DNA of 64,000 bases, taken from the NCBI GenBank assembly GCA_016709725.1, contig JADJMG010000015.1, positions 1 to 64,000 on the forward strand. Reading direction: 5' to 3'. The translations under genes and the position numbers were made by a program. The notes below the pieces were generated by a model. The model was not told the origin of the DNA. It saw only the letters and a program-made list of their open reading frames with translations, and ran no database searches. Source of the DNA: Bacteroidota bacterium. GTDB lineage: Bacteria; Bacteroidota; Bacteroidia; AKYH767-A; OLB10. Positions 50,586 to 59,995 of this stretch are shown in pieces (the stretch's first letter is position 1; every line of letters begins with the position of its first letter).

Positions 50586-51353
50586 ATGAAAAAAAATCTT
50601 GCCATTGCGGTTATCGTGATACTCTGTCTTTCTTCTGCCCAAGCACAGGAAGGAATTCGTTTAGGTGCAAAAGGATCTTTCTTTTACACTTGGCTCTTTA
50701 ACAAAAATGTTTCTGATCAAAATGCTAGCCTCGACTATGCAGCTACTTTCAGTCCGACATTAGGTGTGCAAGCCATCTTTATGTTTAAAGAAACTTATGG
50801 CTTAAGTGCTGAAATAATTTATGCTTCTCATAAGCAAAAGTATGATGGATATTTAGGAGATGAGAATAATACTTTCTCGAACGAAATTAAATTAAGCTAT
50901 TTCGATATTCCAATTTTATTTCGTGTATCATCACCTAAAGGACCATATTTTGAAATTGGTCCTCAAATTTCCTTATTAACAAATGCTAAAGAAACTTTTG
51001 AATATAAAAATAATCCATTTAATTATAGCGGCAGAGATGCAAAAGATGATTTTGCTGGTTTTGGAGTAGCTGGCGTTTTAGGATTTGGAATCGATAATAA
51101 ACTAACAGACATGGTTAATTTAACGACAGGTCTTCGTTTTGGTTATATGTTTACTGATGCAACTACAGAGTATACGCAGGAAGAAATTGATGCCTTTAAT
51201 GATTCTGAATCATTTTGTTTAGTGTCTGAAGCTTCACACTACGCAGCAATTCACTCCTTATTCGATAGTAGAAATAAGTTGAGTTATCAAAAATCAAGTC
51301 GTGTTTTTTTTGGACTTCAAATTGGAATTCAGTTTAGGTTAGATAAGAAATAA
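50586..51353 (+). CDS. PorT-like outer-membrane beta-barrel protein, copy 2
   Basis: 255 residues. Signal peptide KKNLAIAVIVILCLSSAQAQ. The same barrel repeats as copy 1: EGIRLGAKGSFFYTWLF, SAEIIYASHKQKYDGYLG, IKLSYFDIPILFRVSSPKGP, LTTGLRFGYMFTDATTEY. It differs in a loop (SFCLVSEASHYAAIHSLF), and contains a longer insertion before the last strand. The upstream regions of both copies share GGAGTATTGAAATTATTA, so the promoter was duplicated as well. Divergence between copies means an old duplication. Confidence 0.82.
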   Translation: MKKNLAIAVIVILCLSSAQAQEGIRLGAKGSFFYTWLFNKNVSDQNASLDYAATFSPTLGVQAIFMFKETYGLSAEIIYASHKQKYDGYLGDENNTFSNEIKLSYFDIPILFRVSSPKGPYFEIGPQISLLTNAKETFEYKNNPFNYSGRDAKDDFAGFGVAGVLGFGIDNKLTDMVNLTTGLRFGYMFTDATTEYTQEEIDAFNDSESFCLVSEASHYAAIHSLFDSRNKLSYQKSSRVFFGLQIGIQFRLDKK

Positions 51354-51373
51354 GATCAGGATTAAATGGAATA

Positions 51374-51408
51374 AAAAGAGGCTGTCTCCTATTGGTGACA
51401 GCCTCATT
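51374..51408. terminator. Terminator shared by barrel copy 2 and porin
   Basis: GAGGCTGTC...GACAGCCTC hairpin between convergent genes, copied from the same unit as 50363-50398. Confidence 0.8.
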
Positions 51409-51431
51409 CTGTTTTAAGATTTTTATAGCAT

Positions 51432-52567
51432 TTAGAAATAACTACTAAATCCAAATTGAATCACATTGGTTCTGCTTGGTTCATTGTCTAACAAATCATG
51501 TGCGCTTTCAAATCTGAAGTTGAAGCGAATTACCGTTGTTCCTGTTGGGCGTAGGGAGATGGATGGAACAATGGCATAGAAATCATCACCAATATTGGTA
51601 TTGGTTTCTTTGAATTTCCCTTCGTTAAAGTCAACATATTCACCTCGAACACCAAGGTTTAGTTTCGCATTTTCCCATCCAAAAATGGTTCGTTGAAGCA
51701 CTGTACAAACTACGTCAGTATAAGCTCCCCATTGTTCTTCCCCATACTGTTGTGTGAAGGTGGAAGGTACGTCAACGAATACTTTGGCATATTCACCCGT
51801 AATATTTACTCTGTTTCTAAAGATAGAAGTGTTGAAATCAACTGCAAAAACGGACGCGCTCCGTTTATCATCAATCACCAACCCATCTTCTTTCCACTTA
51901 TTATAAACTCCGGTCATATAGCTCACTCCTATTTCGCCAATCTTTCTATTCCTGATGGCAATTTTACCTGTGTAGAGAGGAAGTCCACTGTTGCTTTCTT
52001 CAAACTTATCTGGATTTCCTTTTCCAGCTCGTAAGGAAGTACGTCCTTCGTCGTTGTCAATCACATTGTCATCAAATCCGTTTGTCAAATAAAATTCATA
52101 GCCAAATACCCATTGGCGAGAAAAATATTTTCCATGAATTCCCATGCCTACATTACTTAAGGTGGAAGGAATGATCCGTGTTGCGCTTACCGGTCGATCA
52201 ATAAAATCCCATCTGGGACCATCGTGATTTTGGTTAAAACTACCAATCGGATTCATGATGATTCCCCCTCTTAAATTCAATAAGGGATGAAATTCAAAAT
52301 CCAAGGCGCAGTATTCTAAATTAATTTCCTTAGTCCCATCTTCAAATTCCAATTCGGAAAAGAATTTTATTCTCTTGGCAATGGTACTCGAAAAGAAAAG
52401 GGTCATTCTTCTCATTTGAAAAGAAAATCCATCATCTACACCATCCGTGGATGCATACTGCGTATTTGCTTCCAGGTATCCTCCAAGGGCAACAGGCAAT
52501 TTGGCTATAGTAAGGAATGGACGATTGTACACCGCATCCATACTTAGTTTTTGACGAATAGTATCGG
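51432..52567 (-). pseudogene. Phosphate-selective-porin-like protein lacking its N-terminus
   Basis: A beta-barrel of 16-strand porin (OprP/Porin_O_P) style: LPVALGGYLEANTQYAST, SFQMRRMTLFFSSTIAKRIK, LNLRGGIIMNPIGSFNQNHD, GYEFYLTNGFDDNVIDNDEG, and the C-terminal strand NVIQFGFSSYF with terminal Phe. From the first in-frame ATG (52541) it has 369 residues, but the frame runs open upstream (AADTIRQKLSMDAVYNRPF) into truncated Rieske sequence. No signal peptide remains, so it cannot be exported as written. A deletion is likely; an assembly join is also possible. Confidence 0.8.
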
Positions 52568-52864
52568 CAGCAGTTCACAACTATTGTGTGTGCATTCCAT
52601 GTACAAAGCGGAATAGGTGTCCTCATTGATTTTGTAAACGGAAATTGGGAAGTTCAATTTCTCATTTTTTACCAAGACATACTTTCTCGGCTTCGAGATT
52701 CCGTTTTTCACTTCAAAAAATTCACTTTTCTTAATCGCAATTTGATCATTTGCCAAGGTGGTGGTCGCATAATAATTCCCCGCACAGGATTCTAACAATC
52801 CACCCATCAGGAATCCACCTAAACAAATTTTGCCGCACTGCTGAATAAATTCTTTTCTTTCCAT
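52544..52864 (-). pseudogene. Truncated Rieske [2Fe-2S] protein
   Basis: From ATG 52864: MERKEFIQQCGKICLGGFLM with a lipoprotein-like signal ending LLESCAG. A Rieske N-terminal half follows, ending at ALYMECTHNSCEL, which is the first cluster-binding motif (Cys-x-His). The second motif (Cys-x-x-His-Gly) that completes the cluster is missing. After CEL the sequence changes to porin sequence, and the frame stops at 52544. The protein cannot hold the cluster. The break lies at the porin junction near 52567. Confidence 0.8.
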
Positions 52865-52997
52865 TTCATTATGATTCAAAAGTGAAGCATTTTCAACTTT
52901 AGGTGATTTGTGTTTTATATGGTGCAAATCTATTATTTAGAATCAGTCTAAACAACCTGAAAAATATCATTTATGCAATAATTCAATTTTCATTATA

Positions 52998-53088
52998 CGT
53001 TAGCCTCGTGAGCTGACTGAGCTTGTCGAAGGTAGCCTCAGCCAACCTTGCTGCCAATGCTGCCCGAGGGAACTCGCGGGCAGCAAAC
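52998..53088. repeat. Dispersed palindromic repeats (CTTGTCGAAGG; GCTGCCCG...CGGGCAGC)
   Basis: CTGACTGAGCTTGTCGAAGG is a text known from dispersed repeats in Bacteroidota. A GCTGCCCGAGG...CTCGCGGGCAGC hairpin follows at about 53060-53085. The gap 52928-53136 contains only this and the sucD terminator. Confidence 0.55.
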
Positions 53089-53089
53089 A

Positions 53090-53114
53090 AAAATGGCCCT
53101 GTTTCCAGAGCCAT
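53090..53114 (-). terminator. Terminator of sucD
   Basis: On the minus strand ATGGCTCT...AGGGCCAT (one G-U pair) followed by TTTTTG. It lies about 22 bases after the sucD stop. Confidence 0.75.
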
Positions 53115-53136
53115 ATCTATTTTTAAATCAATTTAT

Positions 53137-54020
53137 TTAAGCAAGTACTTTACTCATCACTTCAGCCATTGTTTTACCAATGTCGGCTGGAGAATCGACT
53201 ACAATAATTCCACATTCACGCATGATTTGCATCTTCGCTGCAGCTGTATCTTCAGCTCCACCAACAATAGCTCCGGCATGACCCATTCTTCTTCCAGCTG
53301 GTGCAGTTTGTCCTGCAATGAATCCAACGACTGGCTTTTTGTTGCCAGTTGCTTTGATCCAGCGAGCAGCTTCGGCTTCTAATCCACCGCCAATTTCACC
53401 AATCATCACGATCCCTTTCGTTTCTGGATCATTCATGAATAATTCTACGGCTTCTTTGGTAGTGGTTCCAATGATAGGATCTCCACCAATTCCTATAGCT
53501 GTGGTTACTCCTAAACCAGCACGTGCTACTTGATCGGCAGCTTCGTAAGTAAGGGTTCCCGACTTAGAAACAATTCCAATAGGTCCGCGCTTGAAAACGA
53601 AACCTGGCATGATTCCAACCTTTGCTTCTCCTGGAGTAATCACCCCTGGACAATTAGGTCCAATCAAGCGGCAATCTTTATCTTTTAAATATTCCTTTAC
53701 CTTGATCATATCCTTGGTAGGAATTCCTTCAGTAATAGCTACAATCAATTTAATTCCAGCTTCAGCAGCTTCCATCATAGCATCTGCAGCAAAGGCTGGT
53801 GGAACGAAAATGATAGAAACATTAGCACCGGCCTTAGCCACTGCTTCTGCTACTGTATTGAAAACGGGCTTGTCTAAATGGGTAGTTCCTCCTTTTCCTG
53901 GAGTCACGCCTCCTACTACATTTGTCCCATACTCAATCATTTGAGTAGCATGGAAAGTGCCTTCTGTTCCGGTAAATCCCTGAACAATAATTTTGAATCC
54001 TTGTTGACTAATACGCTCAT
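53137..54020 (-). CDS. sucD: Succinyl-CoA ligase subunit alpha (one frameshift)
   Basis: TCA-cycle enzyme making ATP or GTP from succinyl-CoA, with SucC as partner (not adjacent). The start is ATG 54020 (MSVLVNKDSK). The next frame reads IIVQGFTGTEGTFHATQMIE. One extra A in the AAAA run near 53995 joins them. Motifs: CoA-binding TPGKGGTTHLDKPVFNTV, IGPNCPGVITPGEAKVG and the phospho-His in GRRMGHAGAIVGG. 294 residues after repair, normal. Because it is a central gene, the frame break is likely a sequence error. Confidence 0.95.
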
Positions 54021-54043
54021 AATTTCTATAATCTAAGAAGGCG

Positions 54044-54051
54044 CAAAAGTA
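54044..54051 (-). promoter_or_regulatory. Putative -7 element of sucD (TACTTTTG)
   Basis: TACTTTTG on the minus strand fits TAnnTTTG and ends 23 bases before the sucD ATG. No clear -33 TTG. Confidence 0.35.
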
Positions 54052-54190
54052 GTGAAAATGAAGCAGGGTTGTTTATTTCACTAAATTATTTGGTAATATT
54101 GATTAAATCTCTAGTTTCTATTCTTGAGATTAATTAAATATAAGGCAAGAAAATATTGATCATTCAATTTTGACTTTTATCTCTTAGCCT

Positions 54191-54211
54191 TACTTTTCTT
54201 TAGAAGAAAAG
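54191..54211. repeat. 21-bp palindrome ACTTTTCTTTAGAAGAAAAGT
   Basis: Self-complementary arms ACTTTTCTT / AAGAAAAGT with a TAG centre, next to the start of the MITE-like element. Palindromes of this wording are common intergenic repeats. Confidence 0.6.
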
Positions 54212-54225
54212 TAACAAAAGAATCG

Positions 54226-54441
54226 CCCTGTGTAAGACTGACGGGGAGCATTTTCCTTTAATGTTTGGCAACCCTAGGTCTGAACTTCAAAATAAAAAAA
54301 CATCATCAAATTAAATTTATTATGGTATTGTATATTTCCTTCAAAATAATAGTTCAGACGGGGTTACCACTAAATAATACTTACATCCTTACTAAATGAA
54401 CCGAATTTAATTGCTCCTTTATCCGTCAGTCTTACAAGGGG
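54226..54441. mobile_element. MITE-like element with nested inverted repeats
   Basis: About 215 bases. Terminal arms are TGTAAGACTGACGG (54231-54244) and its complement CCGTCAGTCTTACA (54423-54436), both extended imperfectly outward. A second inner pair, AACCCTAGGTCTGAACTT (about 54270-54287) and AGTTCAGACGGGGTT (54351-54365), surrounds an A/T-rich centre. There is no gene inside. This is the shape of a non-autonomous miniature element, but the target-site duplication is not clear. Confidence 0.55.
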
Positions 54442-54479
54442 CAAATTTCGGGTGCCGAAGTTTTTCTAACAATTATTTC

Positions 54480-55873
54480 TTATTCGATTACGAGTTTTTT
54501 ATAGTAGTCGGTGTTTAAATACGAAACTTTAACTGTATAGATTCCTGCTGGCAAATCTTCACAATATAATTGGATTTTGCTTTTGTTAATAACGTCTTCT
54601 GTCTTTATTAGCTGGCCTTGTAAATTAAATAAACTTAAACTCCAATCTTTATTATTCTCACTTATCTCAACCGTAAATTCATGTTGAGCTGGATTAGGAT
54701 ATAGTTTAAAGAAATTATGCTTTACTGGATTATGTATTCCCGTAAATGTTGTTGAAATTGTGTTGGATCGTGCTTCGGTTTCATTGTTTCGAGTAATTGT
54801 ACAAGGGGCTGTTTTTTTCATCACAATTTGGTACAAATTCAATCCTTGAGATGGGTTAATATCTGTATAACTGGAGATATTTGTCGAAGAGAATCGATCG
54901 CAATAAATGCTCCTGAGCCATTACTTCTATAAACATATAAAGTAGGATTGAAACAACAACTCCCTAAAACCGGTAAATTATTGATCATATTATTCCAGGA
55001 AAGATTTATCGAGTTATTCGTACTAACGCCTTGTTGTAAATGAAGTGTATTGGCTTTCCAAATATATCCATTTCCCTGAAAATAAGGTATCGGACTTTGA
55101 TCACATTGATCAAGTCGGTGCATTAAATATCTCCAATTCCGAACAGCTGGATTTGCTGTCATATCAATGTAGTAATTGGAAGAATCTCTATGTATGAATG
55201 TCAAACTATCATATTGTCCTGCTATATTATTTTCCCTATAAAGAATATAGCCCAGAATATTTGCGGTATCACTATTGTCAAAAATTAATTTGGTGCGTTG
55301 GGTTGAAGAATCTGTAGTAACCAGACAAAACATATGATCAATAAAAACACTGTTGTTGCAATAATCACATATCTTGTCGTTAAAAGGATGGTTATACTCT
55401 GCAGAGAGTGTAACTGGTCCTGAAAGTGAGTCTATGTTCAATGCTACCAAATATAAACCATTACCTAGATTTGGGACAGAATTAGCAAGAAACCCTGAGG
55501 TTAGAGGCAAAAATGGTCTACTTGTTATTGGCGTAGAAACTTGTAGTTTTGATACTATTTGATTCGTATCTAAAAAAGGACCAAACACGGCAAAACCCAC
55601 TGAATCAAAATTATTCATGTTGCTAAGATCAAGATCGAAAGTAAGGGATTCACATACGGGTATTAAGAACCATGCAATGCGAGTAGTGTTATTATTGAGT
55701 AATCCATAATCAATTCCTGAAATTGCATTTCCAAAACTACTATTGTCAATAATTGCAGTTTTGCCACCATATTTCCAAGTTGTCAAGACTGTTGCAGTTT
55801 CAGGAGTTTGTTGCGCAAAGCAACTTAAGCTTTTTAGAATAAACAACAATATAAAGTAGTGGTGTTTTTTCAT
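54480..55873 (-). CDS. Secreted T9SS-sorted protein (one frameshift)
   Basis: 464 residues after repair. Signal peptide KKHHYFILLFILKSLSCFAQ. The body carries a cell-surface repeat style (CESLTFDLDLSNMNNFDSVG; LNIDSLSGPVTLSAEYNHPF) and a fibronectin-like part (GYILYRENNIAGQYDSLTFI; YVYRSNGSGAFIAI). A T9SS type A sorting domain completes it: KLYPNPAQHEFTVEIS and DLPAGIYTVKVSY. The frame changes near 54860; the reading then continues as YTDINPSQGLNLYQIVMKK. Function unknown, likely extracellular. Confidence 0.78.
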
Positions 55874-56265
55874 GGTTTTGGTTTTAATGAGAAGTAAAAT
55901 AATTATGAAATTTATTAAGTTTATATTTAATTCAATTGTAATCTAGAAATAAAGTGAATTTATAACTGAATATTCTCTATAATCGAGTGATTTACATCTA
56001 AAGGTATCACGTTTATCAAGTAAAAATGGTTTAGTGAACTGCTGATTCTTTTTATTTATTTTAATTTTTTCAATAATAAAGATAGTTAACTACCAATTTA
56101 TTTTTATTTTATCAATATAGTTTTTTGTTACAATAATTATAAGTATTTTGGATGTCAATGATAATCAAACAGAAAGCTTTGGTACTTAGTAGAATATAAA
56201 ATTTCAAAACGAAATTATGTGAGCGCTATTAACCGTAAATTTGTGCCATCGTTACTAAATTAAAT
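55874..56265. other. AT-rich gap upstream of icmF
   Basis: 392 bases, strongly A/T-rich, between divergent genes. Apart from the -7 element at 56236-56243 I see no gene, RNA or repeat in it. Confidence 0.6.
56236..56243 (+). promoter_or_regulatory. Putative -7 element of icmF (TAAATTTG)
   Basis: TAAATTTG fits TAnnTTTG and ends 22 bases before ATG 56266. Confidence 0.4.
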
Positions 56266-59200
56266 ATGCAATCTCCTACTCCATACACTCCCAAGAATAA
56301 AATCCGTATCGTTACGGCCGCCAGCCTTTTTGACGGGCACGATGCGTCTATCAATATCATGCGTCGGATTATTCAAAGCAGCGGGGCTGAGGTGATTCAC
56401 TTGGGTCACGATAGAAGTGTAAATGAGGTGGTAAATTGTGCCATTCAAGAAGATGCAAATGCTATTGCCATGACATCCTACCAAGGCGGACACATGGAAT
56501 ATTTTAAATATATGTTTGATTTGCTCAAGGAAAGAGGATGTGAGCATATTCGCATTTTTGGTGGTGGCGGTGGTACCATCTTACCTGAAGAGATTAAGGA
56601 ATTGCAAGCGTATGGCATTACGCGCATTTATCATCCCGACGATGGTCGTTCGATGGGCTTGCAAGGAATGATTAATGATATGATGCAGAAATGTGATTTT
56701 GCAACCGGATTTAATCTGAATGGAGAAGTAAAACGATTGCGACCAACAATCAATATGCGATTGCTCGATTGATTTCAGCTGCGGAGAATAATCCATCTGA
56801 ATTTAAAAATTATTATACTGAAATTAAAAAAGCTGCAGATACTTCTAAAGCTCCCGTGCTCGGAATCACGGGTACCGGTGGCGCAGGTAAATCGAGTTTG
56901 GTGGATGAATTGGTGCGACGTTTTCTCATCGATTTTAAGCATAAGACGATTGCAATTGTATCGGTCGATCCATCTAAAAGAAAAACAGGTGGCGCCCTTT
57001 TAGGAGATAGAATTCGCATGAACGCCATCAATAACGATCGTGTTTATATGCGCTCACTGGCAACACGTCAAAGTAATTTGGCATTGTCGAAGCATGTACA
57101 AGAAGCGCTGGATATTGTGAAGGCTGCTGGATATGATATGATCATTTTGGAAACTTCTGGAATTGGTCAGAGTGATACCGAGATTACCGAACACAGCAAT
57201 ATGTCGTTGTATGTGATGACGCCAGAGTACGGCGCGGCCACACAATTAGAGAAAATTGACATGCTGGATTTTGCCGATGTGATTGCCTTAAATAAATTCG
57301 ATAAGCGTGGAGCCTTAGATGCGTTGCGTGATGTGAAGAAGCAATACAAGCGCAATCACCAATTGTGGGATGCGGATGACGATTCTCTTCCTGTTTATGG
57401 AACCATCGCTTCACAGTTCAATGATCCAGGAATGAATAAACTGTACAAGCAGGTGATGGATCTTTTAGTGGTAAAAACGGGTACTGATCTTAAGACTACT
57501 TTTACCAGTACTGATGAAATGAGTGAGAAGATTTACATCATCCCACCGCATCGTACGCGCTATTTGAGTGAAATTTCAGAGAGTAATCGTCAGTACAACG
57601 ACTGGACCAACGAACAATCTAAAGTTGCTCAGAAACTGTATAGCATGGAGCAAGCTATGGATGCTTTAAATAGTGTAGATGTAAAAGAGAAGGATGCAGC
57701 TATAAATACATTGAAGTCGGCGTATGCTGAATGGGAGTTGCGGTTAGATGGGCAAAACAAAAAGTTATTGCAAGCCTTTCCAACGAAAGTGGCTGCTTAT
57801 AAATCTGATTTTTATATTTTCAAAGTACGCGATAAAGAAATTAAAATTCAAACTTGGTATGAGTCGCTTTCTCATTCTCGAATTCCAAAAATATCGGTTC
57901 CTACCTTCGAAGCTTGGGGCGATCAATTGAAGGGGATGTTGAAAGAGAATTTTCCGGGAGAATATCCATACACTGCCGGTGTATTTCCGTTCAAGCGCGA
58001 AGGTGAAGATCCTACGCGTATGTTTGCCGGCGAAGGTGGACCTGAGCGTACCAATCGCCGCTTTCATTATGTCTCCTTAGGCATGCCTGCGCATCGTTTA
58101 AGTACCGCTTTTGACTCGGTAACTTTATATGGCAATGATCCCGATTACCGTCCAGATATTTATGGAAAAATTGGTAATTCAGGAGTGAGTATTTGCTGTT
58201 TGGACGATGCCAAGAAATTGTATTCTGGATTTAATTTGGCCGATCCAAAAACCTCCGTGAGCATGACGATTAATGGTCCTGCCGCGATGTTAACTGGCTT
58301 TTTCATGAACGCTGCCATCGATCAACAATGCGAATTGTACATCAAAAAGCACGGACAAGAAGTGATGGTGCAAGAGAAGATCAATGAAATCTTCAAACGC
58401 AAGAACAGCACTCGCCCCTCCTACCAAGGTGATTTACCTAAAGGAAATGATGGATTAGGATTGATGTTATTGGGCGTAACCGGTGATCAAGTTTTACCGG
58501 CTGATGTGTATTCAAAAATTAAAACGGAGACCTTAGCGCAAGTGCGTGGAACGGTTCAAGCTGATATTTTAAAAGAAGATCAAGCGCAGAACACATGCAT
58601 TTTCAGCACTGAATTTGCTTTACGTTTGATGGGTGATATGCAAGATTATTTTATTCGTAACAAAATTCGTAATTTTTATTCGGTTTCTATTTCCGGTTAT
58701 CATATTGCTGAAGCCGGTGCAAATCCAATTACGCAATTGGCTTTTACATTGGCAAATGGATTTACGTATGTTGAATATTATGCAAGTCGGGGAATGGACA
58801 TCAACGACTTCGCTCCTAACCTCAGCTTCTTCTTCAGCAATGGAATTGATCCGGAGTATGCCGTTATAGGACGTGTAGCTCGACGAATTTGGGCGAAGGC
58901 GATGAAGATAAAGTACAATGCCAAGGAAAGAAGTCAGATGTTAAAATATCATATTCAAACATCGGGACGCTCTTTACATGCTCAGGAAATTGATTTCAAC
59001 GATATCCGTACAACGCTACAAGCTTTGTATGCGATTTATGATAATTGCAATTCACTTCACACCAACGCTTATGATGAAGCCATCACTACTCCTACCGAGG
59101 AAAGTGTGCGACGTGCTATGGCTATTCAGTTAATTATTAATCGTGAATTAGGATTGGCTAAGAATGAAAATCCTCTGCAGGGAGCGTTTGTGATTGAAGA

Positions 59201-59645
59201 ATTAACAGACCTCGTAGAAGAAGCAGTATTATTAGAATTTGATCGAATTACAGAGCGCGGCGGAGTATTGGGTGCCATGGAAACCATGTACCAACGTGGA
59301 AAAATTCAAGAGGAATCCTTGTATTATGAGACCTTGAAACATACCGGTGAATTTCCAATCATTGGCGTGAATACTTTCTTGAGCAGCAAAGGTTCTCCTA
59401 CGGTGATGCCGAAAGAAGTTATTCGTGCTACTGAGGAAGAAAAGGAGTATCAAATTAAAATGCTACAAGACTTACATGCACGAAATGCCGATAGAACGAA
59501 AGAACTATTACGGAACTTGCAAGTGAGTGCCATTCGAAATGAGAATATGTTTGACACGATGATGGAAGCTGCGAAGTATTGTTCACTCGGACAAATCACC
59601 TCTTCCCTTTTTGAAGTGGGTGGTCAGTATCGACGAAATATGTGA
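56266..59645 (+). CDS. icmF: Fused isobutyryl-CoA mutase IcmF (one frameshift)
   Basis: B12-dependent mutase interconverting isobutyryl-CoA and n-butyryl-CoA, with its own G-protein chaperone. Order: B12-binding domain (LFDGHDASINIMRRIIQSSG with the DxHD-type His, and FGGGGGTILPEEI); a MeaI-type GTPase (ITGTGGAGKSSLVDELVRRF; LETSGIGQSDTEI; ALNKFDKRGALDAL); then the TIM-barrel mutase (RFHYVSLGMPAHRLSTAFDS; QTSGRSLHAQEIDFNDIRT; CNSLHTNAYDEA). The first frame ends at 56772; a frame change near 56745 joins it to YAIARLISAAENNPSEF. The total, about 1,126 residues, is normal for IcmF. The SGRSLHAQE wording is that of the isobutyryl type rather than methylmalonyl mutase (SGWSLT). Confidence 0.93.
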
Positions 59646-59995
59646 TTGGAGGTTGGCTACAGGCAACAAGCTCTTTACCTGACCTCAACCTGTTTAGGTT
59701 GTATTAAACAATACCTTAACATTAGTAAGCCATTGAAAATAAAATTAATATCACCGACAAGTATCTTTACGAAGATTTAAACTTGCAGGGTTTTAAAATT
59801 CGCCTTACTTTTGAAAAGTATAACTAGATTGATTTTATATTGCTTTTGATTTAATGTTGTATTAACGGCGTTTTGTCTCTTGCATACAAGCATCGGTCTT
59901 TTTGTAATTATTAAACTGTACTGATTGTGTTGTAGCAGGTTGAATGGTGCGAGAGACCTTTGCAGTTTTATAAATTATAATTCAAGATGTTACCT
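59646..59995. other. Intergenic gap upstream of the adhesin
   Basis: 350 bases without a supported gene. A short CAACC...GGTTG stem at 59686-59701 might end the icmF transcript. Nothing else recognised. Confidence 0.45.

Noticed and set aside
52432..52626. Minus-strand Cys-rich 64-codon frame across the Rieske-porin junction
   Set aside because: A chance frame of the junction; neither Rieske nor porin frame.
57765..58067. Minus-strand 100-codon frame in icmF
   Set aside because: Opposite-strand shadow within a strongly conserved enzyme gene.
59686..59701. Terminator hairpin after icmF
   Set aside because: Five-base stem without a T-run; too weak to list as a terminator.
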